Notes under the pieces: model-generated
What the model was told of the DNA's origin: nothing
The model's input: the letters and a program-made list of their open reading frames with translations, nothing else
The model's database searches: none
Shown here: in pieces, positions 12,537-24,956 of the stretch
Numbering within the stretch: position 1 is the first letter of the stretch
Layout of the letters: every line of letters begins with the position of its first letter
Program-made: the position numbers and the translations under genes
Origin: Neocallimastix lanati (nom. inval.)
Lineage: Eukaryota > Neocallimastigomycota > Neocallimastigomycetes > Neocallimastigales > Neocallimastigaceae
DNA: 37,500 nt
Direction: 5' to 3'
NCBI GenBank assembly: GCA_016946835.1
Contig: JACVTC010000027.1
Span: 1,227,501-1,265,000 of the forward strand

Positions 12537-12921
12537 AGTACAGATATTGATTCACCGTGGTTTAATATTCTTAGATGGACATTTCAACTCATTGAAATAA
12601 ACAAAAGCAAAAAGTTTCAATATGTGTATTTGTATTCAAAAACAGAATATTATATATGTATATTTAAAAAAGAAGTTTTCAAAGTAATTGTAATATATGA
12701 CGCTGAAAAGAAAAAAAAAAAAAAAAATAATAATAATTATTCAATTATTCATTATCTAACAATATATTACTAATTCCAAATATAAAAAAAAAATATGGGC
12801 AAATAATGAGATATACAATTTTGTTAAAAGTCAACTGATTTATAATGAAGAAGAATTACATGATGAATCATTGGAATATTATCCAAGAAAAGAAGAAGAT
12901 GACAGTAACGAAGAAAAATAA
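12537..12921 (+). CDS. Possible small gene or relic, two open blocks, unrecognised
   Basis: Two coding-like blocks. Block 1 (12537 to about 12712) reads TDIDSPWFNILRWTFQLIEI, then a Lys/Tyr-rich stretch ending FKVIVIYDAEKK, open until an A homopolymer. Block 2 (about 12793-12921) reads IWANNEIYNFVKSQLI and ends in an acidic tail YPRKEEDDSNEEK with a stop at 12919-12921. The blocks are in different frames. An upstream 3' splice site (TATATAG or TACAG, near 12540) could open block 1. A GTAATTG donor inside block 1 and a TACTAAT branch-like motif near 12767 could join it to block 2, but no acceptor gives a convincing junction. Either an intact multi-exon gene whose 5' end I cannot find, or a relic broken at the homopolymer. 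Confidence 0.35.
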
Positions 12922-13383
12922 TAATTTAATTGTTTAATTTTATTATATGATTGATTATTGTGCATATAATCAAAAATATGTAATTTTTATATATATTATA
13001 ATTTGAGGAAATTGTAATATTATTTAATTAAAATGTTTAAAAATATGAGACATAGTAATTTTGAACATTAATAAGAAACTTTAATGTTAATAAAATTTAA
13101 TTTATATATAATTTTTTATATTTTGGTATTTTTATTAAATTAAATATTTACCATAAATTTTATTTTTTTAATGTATAAATATGAAAATTTTTTTAAACTT
13201 TTTATTTTAAGGCCATAATTAAATATAATTATTAAAAAAATTAAAAATAAAATATATATATATATATTTACACATCTTAACAATTTTAATTAAATATTAT
13301 AATTTAAAAAGAAAAAGTTTTATAATATGAATATTTTATTTACACTATTTAGTTAAAATTAATACTATTCTTTATAAAAAGAA
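12922..13383. other. A/T-rich intergenic DNA upstream of the membrane-protein gene
   Basis: Near-pure A/T; expected to hold the promoter of the gene at 13384. It includes an alternative first exon candidate at 13327-13351, described with that gene. Confidence 0.5.
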
Positions 13384-15864
13384 ATGAATAATAATATATT
13401 AATTAAATGTATTTCAAATGATAATTATACAGTAATCGATTTAGATTCAAACATTTTAAAGTTAGTAAATATTTAATAAAAAAAAATATACACTTTCAAA
13501 TAATTAATTAACATCTTATTAAATATATTATATTTCTAAAGCTCTTCCTATGAATATATATTACAATATTTAAATCAAGTAATATGCCAAAAGAAAAACT
13601 GTATATATGAAAATGTAAATGAATATAGTTATGATAAAAAAAAAAATAAAATTACTGCTATTGTAAACTTCCCAAATTTAAATGAGTATTCGAAATTTTC
13701 TGATGACATTCAATTTATTGATTGCTTTTGCCATGAAAAGAATCATTTTAATAATGAATTAATACATTTATACAATTATATTAATAATAATATTGAAAAT
13801 ATCAAGTTTTATAAGTTAAACGAATTAAATAAATGCATCGAAAATAATATAATTATAAATAGTTAAGTTAAATATGATACGCAATAAAAATTATATTAAA
13901 TATAAAAAAGTTATTTATTAAATTAAAAATAATATATTAATTTAATAGGAAAATTCAAAAAACGAGAAGATGAGCAAACAGAAGAAACCGAAAACAATAG
14001 TACTACAATTTATCTCATTCTTATATTAGTTTTAGTTGCATTAATTGTAGGTGCAATAGTGTTTGCTGTAATACATAGAATTCAAGATAAAAAAAAAGAA
14101 CAATATAATAAAGATGACAATAAGGATGATAATAATAAAAAAAATAAAGAAATTTCAGAACAGTTAAAGAATGATAGTAAAAAAGAAATGACAGATAATA
14201 GTTTAAATGAAACTTCAAAAAATGAAAGTAGTATTCCAGAAAAGGATAAACAAAGTAATTATAGTTTAATGAGAAATGCGTTAGATGAAAATGAACAGAT
14301 TAATTCAAAAAACGAGGTTCCTTTAAATCCATCAAATGATTTTTATTATAAAGATTACTGTCAAAAAAGTCCAATTTTATACAATAAAAAAAAAAGTAAT
14401 ATTTTTGATGCTAATACTAATATCGCCAATAATGGTAATATGTTTCGTATGAGTAATAGGCCACATTCAATTGCTAAAAAGCGTAAGCAAAATAGAATAT
14501 CGATTAATCCAAACTGCTTACCAGAAATAAAAATTAGACCAGAATCATTGATGCTTGAAGAAGAATTTTCAAAAGAAGTATCCAAAATCTTCAAATATTA
14601 TGATGAATCTTTGAGGTATTCAAAAAATATAGTTCAACCATTTGAACTTAATTCATCTAATAGAATTAATAAGAGCCAATCAAAAGATTTAACATCAGGT
14701 TCTAAAAAAAATTCACGAAATTTACAATTAAATAGATTATCTGTAAATATTAAAAGAAAAAAAGGAATGAATGCACTACAAAAAAAAATAAGTCAAAGTA
14801 GATCATTAGTACTATTACCCTTAGAACCTGGATTAATACCTAAAAGAAAATCATCATTGGTTGAATATAGGATTAGTTTTATCCAGAAGGGTACATATAC
14901 TCAAAGTAGAAGTGAATATTATTTTGACAATAGCGTTGGATCACCTGAATCAGAAGTAGCATTAGAAGAATCAAAAATGTCACAACGTAATAGTACAATT
15001 TCTGCAGGATCACCTATAACATCAGCATTAACAAGTCCAACTGATGGAAATATATCAATTGATATATCAAATATGAATGTAAAAAGTAAGAATAGAATGA
15101 GCGGAAATGCTGTTAAAACAAAAAGTAATATATATCAAATACAGCAGATGCCATATAAAATTCAATATAATGAAGCAAATAAGTATGACTCAATCAATAT
15201 TATGATTGAAAATACTGCTGAATCAATATCTTATGAGGATTCTGTTGTGATTCAAGTAAGCGAAAATGATGATGAAAATGATAATAAAGAATTAACATTA
15301 AACAATACTGAAAATGAAAACACTAAAAATGATGAAAAGAGTAAAGCTAATGATGATAATATTGATTTAAATACGAAAAAAGAAAATAAAAAACTAAAAA
15401 TAATAATTGACACTAATAATAATAAAGGAAAATTAAAAAATAAATCATCAAAATCTGAATCTGTATCATATGATATTCATGAATCTGAAGAAAATGAAAA
15501 AGAAAAACATGGTAATACTAAATGTTTAATGAGTCCTGTTTGTGAATGGGATAATAAAAATAATGATGAAATAGAAATGCAAAATAATTTACATGATAAA
15601 CATTGTAAAGAAAGGAAAAGCGGCAAATTTTCAGTCAACCTAGAGTGTAAAAAAGACGATGAAAATTATGATAATAATTCAAATAATAAAAGTTATTGTG
15701 AACATACTACAAATAATAAATATGATGAAAAATATTCAAATAAAAGAAATACATTTGGATTCCTAGACTTAAATTCTGAGGATGCATTGAAATCTCTTAA
15801 TGATAATATAAATAAAAATATGATATTATCAAATCAACGAGAATCTCGAGATATTAATGGTTAA
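13384..15864 (+). CDS. Single-pass membrane protein, unknown family (3 exons, about 770 aa)
   Basis: Exons 13384-13460, 13542-13861 and 13949-15864; phases 2 and 1 close, with donors GTTAGT and GTTAAG. The first 132 residues form a compact domain with several Cys (including CQKKNC and CFC). A charged stretch KREDEQTEETENN precedes one strong transmembrane helix at about 152-174 (IYLILILVLVALIVGAIVFA), followed by basic HRIQDKKK. The tail of about 590 residues is disordered, rich in Asn/Lys/Ser/Glu, with a better-conserved-looking patch LPEIKIRPESLMLEEEF near residue 330. The basic flank predicts a cytoplasmic tail, but no standard signal peptide is seen. An alternative start at 13327 (exon 13327-13351, intron 13352-13432) would put a short hydrophobic MNILFTLFII at the N-terminus. 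I recognise no catalytic domain; a surface or organelle-membrane scaffold is possible but unproven. Confidence 0.8.
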
Positions 15865-16569
15865 TGGTTTATAAATTCAATATAATAGACATATTATTAA
15901 ATTATTTTTAATATATATATATATTTTAATATATTTTATAATTATTATAATATTATTAAAGTATAAGTATTATAATAAGTATTATGAATATTTTTGACAA
16001 CTACAACATATATATATATTTTTTTGAAATAGTATTAATATAGCAAAAAAATAAAAATCTATATATTATTTAAAACATGATATATATATTATTTAGAAAT
16101 GTTGATTAAAATAAGAAGTTCAAAAAAATAATATTTTAATTATTAAATAATTAATTTATTATATAAAGTTTTTAAATTATACATATTATTTATTAAAATA
16201 TTTTAATAGTTACAATAAATTATGTTAAATAAGTGAAATGAATATTGTTCTATTTAAAATATTTTCAAAATAAAAGAATAAATTAAAAAATAAAGCAAAA
16301 CAAAACAAAACAAGAAAAAAATAATAATTAAAAAACAAAAAATAAAAAAAAAAAAAATTAATATAAAAATTAAAAATGGAAAAGTATAAATAATTTATTA
16401 TTCATATATATAGAGAGTTTTTGTGTATAATGAAAAAGTAATATATTAATATATTTAATATATTTTATTATGTTATGTGTTTAAAAAATAATATGAATAT
16501 GATAGTTTTAGAAATTTATTTAAATTTAAATTTCTTTAGTAATTTTTTTTTTTTTTTTTTTTTTTTTTT
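15865..16569. other. A/T-rich intergenic DNA
   Basis: 3' flank of the membrane-protein gene. It contains a short (CAAAA)n run near 16293-16312 and a long T run at about 16542-16569. No gene seen before the islands starting at 16570. Confidence 0.55.
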
Positions 16570-17014
16570 AATGAACATATTATTGAGACTTCCAGATCCA
16601 ATAGATCCAATGGATAATAAAGTTGGTAAATTTCAAGAATTACATAATCATTTAGTTTTATGAAAAGTTAATTAAATATTTAATTAATTTAATTAAATAA
16701 TAGAGAAGACATTTAATTCAGCTTCGTATAAACCCAAACATGCCATAAATATGGAAATTTGTGATATTATTAATATAAAAAAGAAAAATTAATAATTTAA
16801 AAGAAAACAATATTAATATTAATTATTAATTATATATAAATATTAATGATAAATTATTTAATAAGTATTAATTAATTTATTTAATATGTAATCCAAGATA
16901 TCCAGTTATTGCAATTGTTAACAAAGTCAATGGTAAAAACCCAACAATAGATCTTTTATTTTATACACTTGGTATAAAATATTTTTACTTCATATTCATT
17001 ATATTTTGTATATA
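16570..17014 (+). pseudogene. Three coding-like islands, unrecognised small gene or relic
   Basis: Island a (16570-16663) opens right after a T run with MNILLRLPDPIDPMDNKVGK and ends at a TGA. Island b (about 16706-16791) reads TFNSASYKPKHAINMEICDI before a stop. Island c (about 16880-17012) reads NPRYPVIAIVNKVNGKNPTI and then DLLFYTLGIK. They have mixed base composition unlike the flanks and lie in the same order and strand, separated by pure A/T of intron-like length. GT and AG sites exist around the gaps (for example AATAATAG just before island b), but the frame of island b is not what the nearest junction gives. I do not recognise the product. Either an intact small multi-exon gene or a decaying one. 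Confidence 0.35.
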
Positions 17015-18884
17015 AATCAAAAATAATTTTTATTTATTATTGTTTATTTTAGTAATATAGATAAAAAAAGGTTAGAGAGATAATTCCAAATTATAAGAAA
17101 AAAGTATCATTTAAAGTACAGTATATTATTAATAATAAAAAGGGTTTTAACTAACTCATGGAGATTTATCGATTTATTTAATTAAAAATTGAAAAAAAAA
17201 AAAAAAAAAAGAAATCATAAAATTGTATAATAAATATACTTTAATCTTTTAATTTTATTAATAATGTATAAAACAATATAGTATAATAAGAAAATTTAAA
17301 AATTTAAAATGAGGAAAAAAAATATAGTAAATAAATAAAAAAATTTTTTTAAAATATAAATAAGAAAATAGTATTAATAATATTAATTATTATAAAATAA
17401 AATTTCATTAAACTAAAAAATAAAATAATATATCATCTTAACATTTTCAAAATAAAAACAAAATATTTCAAATTATTTAAAGTTTATATATATATATTTT
17501 GAATATAATTTAATAATTTAATAAAAAATTTAATAAATAAATTAAAATTTTTATTAAACAATAATTATTTTATATAAATATAAAAAATTAATTTCATTAT
17601 ATATATATTTTTTTTTTATTTTTTATTTTATTTTATTTTGTTGTTTCTTCTTCTTCTTCTTCTTTATTTCATTACTTTAATTTTCTTATATCTTGTATCC
17701 CATAAATATTTAATGTTATTTAATAGCTTTTAGTATATTGTAAAATTATTAAATTTTAAAATTATATGAAGTAATAGATTAGTATTTTTTATATTAGAAG
17801 TCTTATTTAAAATAAAACAACGACCTTTCTAAAATGTAATTGTAATATTTTATTATTTTATATTATTAATATTATTTTCAATTATAATTATTATTATAAC
17901 TCTTATTTAATATTTTTATTTATAATACTATTGAAGTATTTTTTTTATTAGTTTAAATGAAAGGTTAATAAAATAATTGAAAATTATTGATTAAATAAAA
18001 TATCTGAGAATTAATAAAAAATCTATTATTAAAAAAGTATTTAAAAATGTTAATTTTATTCATAGGATATAATATAGTTTGTATTTATATATCTATTATT
18101 ATATTATATTTGAATAAAATATATAAATTTGTATAAAATGATTGAAATATTTCTTGAAAGTAATATTAAAATTGAAAGACTATATATAGAGTTTTTTAGT
18201 ATTAATAGCACTTTATGTACAATTTTTTATACATTGATTTTTTAATATATTATTACTATTGAATAAAAATGAATGAATGAATGAATAAATGAATGAATAA
18301 ATGAATGAATAAATACGTAAATAAATAAATATAATAATAATAAATAAGTAAATAAATAAATAGTTATAATAATTAATAAATAAATACTTTAAACATTTTT
18401 ATGAAATCTTTAACAATTAATTTAAATTTTTTTTGTTTAATTAATTTATAAATTAAAAATGAAAAAAAACTTAAGTAAAATTTTAATATTAAATAAAATG
18501 AATAATTTTGTGTTACATTATGAATTAAGGTTTTAATTATTTTAAAAAAAAAAAATTTTTTTTTTTATTCAGATTTTATAAAATAATTTTTTTTTTTAAA
18601 TAATAAATATAAAATATATTAATATATTTTATATAAAAAAACTCCAATAATAAAAAGAAAGTATTGATATCTATTTTACATTATTCAATCATTTAATAAA
18701 TATTAAAAAAAAATAGAATTTAAAGAAAAGTGGAATTATACTTCAGGAAATGCTTAATTTTTTAAAACAATTATTTTTCTAATATTTAATATTTTGATTT
18801 TTTTTTTAAAAATTCTTAAAATAAAACCAATATATATAATTAATATAAATAGTAATTATTTTTTTTAAATTAAAATAAAATAAA
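17015..18884. other. A/T-rich intergenic DNA
   Basis: Almost pure A/T with homopolymers, a TTC microsatellite at about 17646-17664 and a GAAT/AAAT microsatellite at 18269-18330. No supported gene on either strand. The last few hundred bases should contain the promoter of the gene at 18885. Confidence 0.55.
18269..18330. repeat. Tetranucleotide microsatellite (GAAT/AAAT)
   Basis: Perfect tetramer phasing, alternating GAAT pairs with AAAT, continuing into AAAT repeats beyond 18315. Confidence 0.85.
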
Positions 18885-21240
18885 ATGTCAGTTATTAAAG
18901 CAGATGATAATATTAATGACATTATTACCAATAATTCATTGACAGAAGAACAGTTTGATATATTACTAAATCAAACTATTAATTCCGATATATTAGAAAT
19001 TTCTAGTTTACAATTTAATATCTCTACTGATCATTCAAAAGATTTAGAAATATTTGAACCTCCTGAAACTAGTTTTGAAAAAATAAAACAGGAATTAAAT
19101 GAAATGAATTTTTTTGAGGAATCAAACGAAAATCAATTTCAAGAATATAATGATATGGAAAGTTTAGAAAATATAGATATAAATTTGGATTTATTAAATG
19201 ATAAAATCTTAAATTCAGATTTTAAGAAAAATTTAAATGAAATTCCTTCAACTATGAATTCTCATACAATGGATATAAGTAATGATAACATTATTAGTGT
19301 TAATAATAGCAATAATATTAATAATGTCAGTATTGAAAGTACTAAGGATAATATTAACAGTATTAAAATAAATACTAATGCTAATACTACATCTAATATA
19401 ACACCTACTTCTTCTCCAAATACAACTACTACTATAACTACTACTTCTACTTATAATAATAGTAATAATAATAATGATAACGATACTAATATCAATTACA
19501 AAAACAATAATGATAGTAATTTAAGCATTAAGGAATCTTGTATATCTAAAGCTTCAACTGGTGAATTTTTAAATTCTGAATTAAATGATAATTCTTTTCA
19601 TGATATAACAAAGATTGAAAATCGTAAATCATTAATAGAAATATTCAAAGAAAATAAATCAATTGATTCCATACAAAATATTACAGTTAATAATTCTTTA
19701 AATTTATCAACAAATTCAATTATTGTAAAACGTGATAATTCAAAGGATTCTATTAAAATAATATCTAATTCACCAGAAGAAGATTTTTCATTTAAAAATG
19801 AACATTCAGTGATAGAATGTTCAGATATAAATCGATCTCAACATGAAACTAAGGATGATATTAATGGTTCTACATTATCTTCATTATTACTTTCTGAATT
19901 AAAAAATAGTAAGGATCAAAGTTCATCTTCATTATATAATGATAAAACTATAAAAGAAAATAATTGTGAACAGCAACAAGAAATTTCAAATGATTCTGGC
20001 ATTTCTGATGCATTAAGTAATCCAAATTTAACAAAACCTCCATTGATAATAAATTATGTATCATCTCAATCAACCATATTGAATAATTCAAATATAAAAA
20101 ATGATGAAATTTTAGCCAATAATAAAGATTCTTCACTCAATATGGATAAAAATAATTCACCAAATAAATCATATTTAAATGAAGATGACAATAATAGCTC
20201 AATAAATAAAGATAATTCTAACAATAAATCTCTTTTAAATAAAATTGATGAAAATAATAGTTTGAATTTTCTTAATAAAAGTCAATCATCAGAAAAATCA
20301 TTTTTAAATTTATCTTCGAATCATTTATTATTGGAAAATATACTAGAAAAAAGTAATATATTAGATAAAAGTCAATCATCAAATAAATCTTTACAAAATA
20401 ATATAACTGAAATTAGTAATGTTAGTAACACTTTAGATCAAAGTCGTAATAGTCAAAGTCCTATAAAAAAGGAATTAACATCCACTACACTTTATGATAT
20501 GAAAGAGCAAAATAGTATTCATGAAATAATGAATAGTCATGAAGTATCATTTGAAAGTCAGAGCATATATGAATATATTAATAATGGGATTCAACAGAAT
20601 AATACAAGTATGCCTGACACCAGTATATATGATCATATATTTAATATTAAAGAAGAAAATATTAATAGTCAAAATGTAAATGATAAATTAGATATTAATG
20701 ATTTAAATATTGATTCTATAAAAAATAAAGATGACTCAGATACTAGCCAAATAAATAATATTAATAAAAAAAATACTGATAACGTTAGTGATAAAAATAT
20801 TAATAATAATAGTGAAAATAAAATTACTACTACTACTACTACTACTTCTACTACTACTACTACTACTACTAATAATAATAATAATAATAATAATAATACA
20901 AATAATAATTTAAATAATGATAATAATAATAACAGTCATGATAAAGAAAATGACAATATTATTGCTACTACTATTACTACTGCAACTATTAAAACTAGTA
21001 CTGATACTAATAATATTAATAATATTAATAATATTAATGATATTAATAGTATTAACAATGATAATAATAATAATATTAATGAAATTAATGGTAATAGCAA
21101 TGGTAATAATAATAATAATGATAAAATTAATGAAATTAATGATACTAACAATGATAATAATAATAATAATGATGATAATAATAATAATAATAATAATGAT
21201 AATAATAATAATAATAATGATAATAATAATAATAATGATG

Positions 21241-21277
<37 letters not shown>

Positions 21278-21789
21278 TAAGATTAATGAAATTAATGATA
21301 CTAATAATGAGAATAATAATAATAATGATAATAATAATGATATTGGTAATGGAAATGCATGTATTAATAATATTAGTGAAAATAATGAGATTTCATCATC
21401 TGCCATTAAAACTAATAATAGTTTAATTTTGGAAAATAGTTATCGCAAAAGTATATCACAAAATGAGATGTCATCGTCAACTATTAAATATATAGAGTCA
21501 ATTAAAAATAAATATTCAAATTTGCCTTCAATTGATATCAATAATCTTGTATTAAAGGAATTAACTGACGAATGTAAACATTTAAAAAACTTAAATGAAG
21601 TTCATTTAAAATTAAATAAAGAATTAGAATCTAAATTAGGTAAGATCGTTAATGAAATATTTTTATGTACTGTTAATTTATATTTTATAATAAATATTTA
21701 TAATAATTATTAATTATTATAGAAATAAAAATAGTTTAATAATATATAATAATAAATAAATTAAAAGAAATTGAATTAACTTTACTATA

Positions 21790-21854
<65 letters not shown>

Positions 21855-24000
21855 GAATTAAAAAGTCAAGAAAATAAAAATGAAATTGATCAATTAAAAG
21901 AAAAATATGAATCTATGATTAGCAATATTCAAGAAGTTGATAATAAAAAAACTGGATTATTACAGAATAAAATAAAATTATTAGAAAATCAACTCATTGA
22001 AACAAATGAATCTCAGGCACAAATTGCTTCTATTCAAAGAAATATTCAGCAACAACAAGAATTAAATATTTTAAATATTAAAAACGATTTAATTAAAAAA
22101 TATGAAAATAAATTGCAAGAAATTATTATGGATAAAGAAAACTTTTTGAAAAAAGTAGAATCTGATCATCATATGAAACAAGCTGAATTTAATAGAGAAA
22201 GATCATATTTACAAGAAGAAGTAATGAAAATGAAAGAAGAACTTGAAAGAAAAAATGAACAAATTATTGAAATGAAAACTCTACTAGAAAAACCAACTAC
22301 TGAAGATTTTTCACAACAATATGATAAAGGTCTTGAGGAAACGTATAATAAATTAAATCTCTATAAAACTGAAGTGGAAAAAATAAGATCAATATTATAT
22401 TCAAATATTTCCTATGAATATGATTATCCTCAAGAATCCAATCCTAATACAGATACTAAGAGTAAAGATCATCCAAATGATGATGATGTGGAATATTCTA
22501 TTCGTAAAAAAAATTATGAAAATTATTTAAGATCCTTATCATTAAATCAACTTGTAGATACCTATGTTCAACAAGTAAATCATAATAATGAACAAATTAA
22601 TAAGTTAAAAATTATTGATAAAAATAAAGATGACTATGTCAATGAAATGGAAAAACAGATAAAGAATTTAGAAATTACACAAAACCAACTTAAACTTGAA
22701 AATCAAAATTCTCTTGCATTTGTTGAAAATAAATATATAAATGAAATCAATGAACAAAAAAATCGATATGAAAATGAATTAATAGAATTACGTAATAAGT
22801 ATGAGAAAATTATTGAAGAGCTACAAATTAAATCCAGTCAAATGAAGGAAATTTCTTCTAAGAAAAGTTTTCCAAAGAGTAGCCTTTCAGAACTCATGGA
22901 AATATACCCTAATGAATTTGAAGAATTTAAGAGTGAAATAGAATCAGTGGTATGGAAGAAATTGGATGAAGCTTGGCATGCAAGATTTAAAGAGGATTTA
23001 ACCACGGCTTCTTCAAGAATCACTCAACATTGTTCTGAGGCTTATGCTTCTGCTATAGCCAAATTAAAAACTCAAAGTATTGCTTTCAAAAATAAATTGG
23101 AAAATGAATTTGAAAAGAAATTTAAAAAGTATGTAGAAGAACGAAATAAAGAAACTAATCACTTAAAACATAAATATGAACAAAATCAAAAACAACTTGA
23201 AGAAATGAAAAATCAACTTGCTGAATCAAAGGTAAAATTTTCATCCCATATTAATCTATTGATAATTTTATTATCTAAACTATCATATATAATTTAAATA
23301 TAAATAAAAAATATAATCTAAAATCTCTAATTATAAAATTTATAATCTAAAATTTAAAATCAATAATTAATGATATCTTATCTAATATCTATATATAAAT
23401 ATATTTATATATAACTTTTTTTTTTTTTTCTATTTAATTATAATAAATTTATATTAATATAAATAAATTGAAATTATAATTATTAACATTATTAAAATAT
23501 TAGAAAACGGTTAAATCCTTGACTCAAATTACCTATCAACATAGTCAAACTGAAGAAAAATATCATCAAGCCTTATTAGAAATGAAATCACTTTACAAAT
23601 CAAGACTTAAAATAATGTATGAAGATATATCTAAAAAGAAGAAAGAATGGAATGATCAAAAAACTGAAATTGAAAAAGCATGGGAAAATAAGTAATTATT
23701 ATTATTTATAATTTAATTTTTTTTAATATATTTATATATTTAAATATGATATTAATTTTTTTTTTTTTTTAAAGATATAATGCCTTAAAATCCGATTATT
23801 ATAATAAAATCAAAAAAGCTGAAAATGAATTAAAACTTATTAAAAGTCAAATTCCTTTAAAACAACGAACTCTTAGAGATGTTAATAACATGGAGGATCA
23901 GTCCAATAGTGAGAATATCAATAATAGTTACACTGAAAGCAAACTTTATTCAAATTCAGATGATGAAAGTTATGAAATAAAGTATTTTTCAAGAAATTAA
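18885..24000 (+). CDS. Asn-rich protein with C-terminal coiled coil (4 exons, about 1514 aa)
   Basis: Exons 18885-21639, 21856-23231, 23504-23691 and 23775-24000; phases 1, 0 and 2 close. Start MSVIKADDNINDIITNN follows an A-rich leader. Residues 1-910 are low complexity: Ser/Asn/Asp/Lys with recurring SQSSxKS and NKSxLN motifs (about 460-505), a Thr run from ACT codons (about 648-662) and an Asn/Asp tract (about 735-820). From about 890 to the end the protein is charged and helical, with heptad coiled coil. The most conserved-looking stretch is about 1265-1345, with LSELMEIYPNEFEEFKSEIE and then KKLDEAWHARFKEDL followed by an Ala/Ser-rich helix. This block is not Asn-rich, so it is probably the functional core. 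I cannot assign a family; a centrosome or basal-body scaffold (CEP152/CEP63-like) is only a guess to test. It converges on the sulfhydryl oxidase gene on its right. Confidence 0.85.
20827..21345 (+). repeat. Coding trinucleotide tracts (ACT, AAT, GAT) with a 156 bp internal duplication
   Basis: Within exon 1 of the Asn-rich gene. ACT codons give a Thr run (about 20827-20871) and AAT/GAT codons give Asn/Asp runs. A block beginning DKINEINDTNN starts at 21120 and again at 21276, a 156 bp (52-codon) offset that keeps frame. Copies differ by a few synonymous or Asn/Glu changes. Confidence 0.8.
21640..21855 (+). other. Intron 1 of the Asn-rich gene with a T25/A38 foldback
   Basis: Donor GTAAGA at 21640, acceptor TAG ending at 21855. 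The intron contains 25 consecutive T (21790-21814) immediately followed by 38 consecutive A (21815-21852), then TAG and the exon. Joining G to AA across it gives a Glu codon and continues a heptad pattern, which supports the splice model. Confidence 0.8.
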
Positions 24001-24443
24001 TTAAAAAAAAAAAAAAAAAATATGTATATATACCCAAATAACATGAACAATTATTTATAATATTATTATTTATTTAATTATTAATATTTTTTTATTTTTT
24101 ATTTTTTATTTTTTATTATTTATTATTTATTTTTTATTGTTTATTTAATATTTTTATTTTTTATTTATATGTTATTTATTTTATTTTATTTTTATTTTAA
24201 TTTATTATTATTTTATTGTATACTATGTTATTTTTATTTTTTTTATTTTATTATTATAAACATATATATATATATATATTAATATCTATATATTTAATGG
24301 GCTTCTTTTATGTATATTATTTTAATATTATTCTATTTATTTATATATATATATATATAATTTTTTTTTTTTTCTGAATGCGTTTATATAAATGAAATAA
24401 AAGTAATAATAACAATAATTTTGAATTATGAAAGAAAAATAAT

Positions 24444-24474
<31 letters not shown>

Positions 24475-24956
24475 GTAAAATTTTATTTTTCATTATAAAT
24501 TTAAAATTCTAAATATAACAGATTAATACTTTTTATTTTTTTTTTTTTTATTTCTTTTTTTTATTTTTTTTTGCTTAATAATGAAATAAATAAAAACAAA
24601 ATCATAAAAACAACAGCAAAAAATATATATATAATGTATATATAAATAAAATTATATATATATATTTACTTTATTTTAATAAATATATTATGTATATCAT
24701 TAAATAATCTTTATTTATTTTATATATTACATAAATTAACTAAAGCTATATATATTAATTTATGATAACTTGATTTTTATTTATGAATTTTATGACTTTT
24801 TATTATTTTTATTTTTATTTTTTTTTAATTTATTATTATTATCATTATCATTAATAATTATTATTATTTTGTATATATAAACTATTATTTTTTATTTGTA
24901 ATTTATATATATATATATATAATATATATTTATTATTTTTTTTTGTTTAAATTAGT
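24001..24956. other. Convergent intergenic region
   Basis: Lies between two 3' ends (the Asn-rich gene on plus, the sulfhydryl oxidase on minus). A/T only, with TA dinucleotide runs and T/A homopolymers (A run near 24450-24474). It must contain both polyadenylation regions, but in this composition I cannot single out sites. Confidence 0.6.

Noticed and set aside
7667-13383. Possible tRNA or other structured RNA genes in the gene-poor region
   Set aside because: I looked for G/C-rich 70-90 bp islands with a GGTTCGAAT-like T arm and found none; the only relevant hit, ATTCAAATCC near 10640, belongs to the repeat cluster and has no partner arm.
20917-21426. Ile/Met- and Leu-rich open frames overlapping the Asn tract
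   Set aside because: Alternative-frame readings of AAT/GAT repeats within a well-supported exon.
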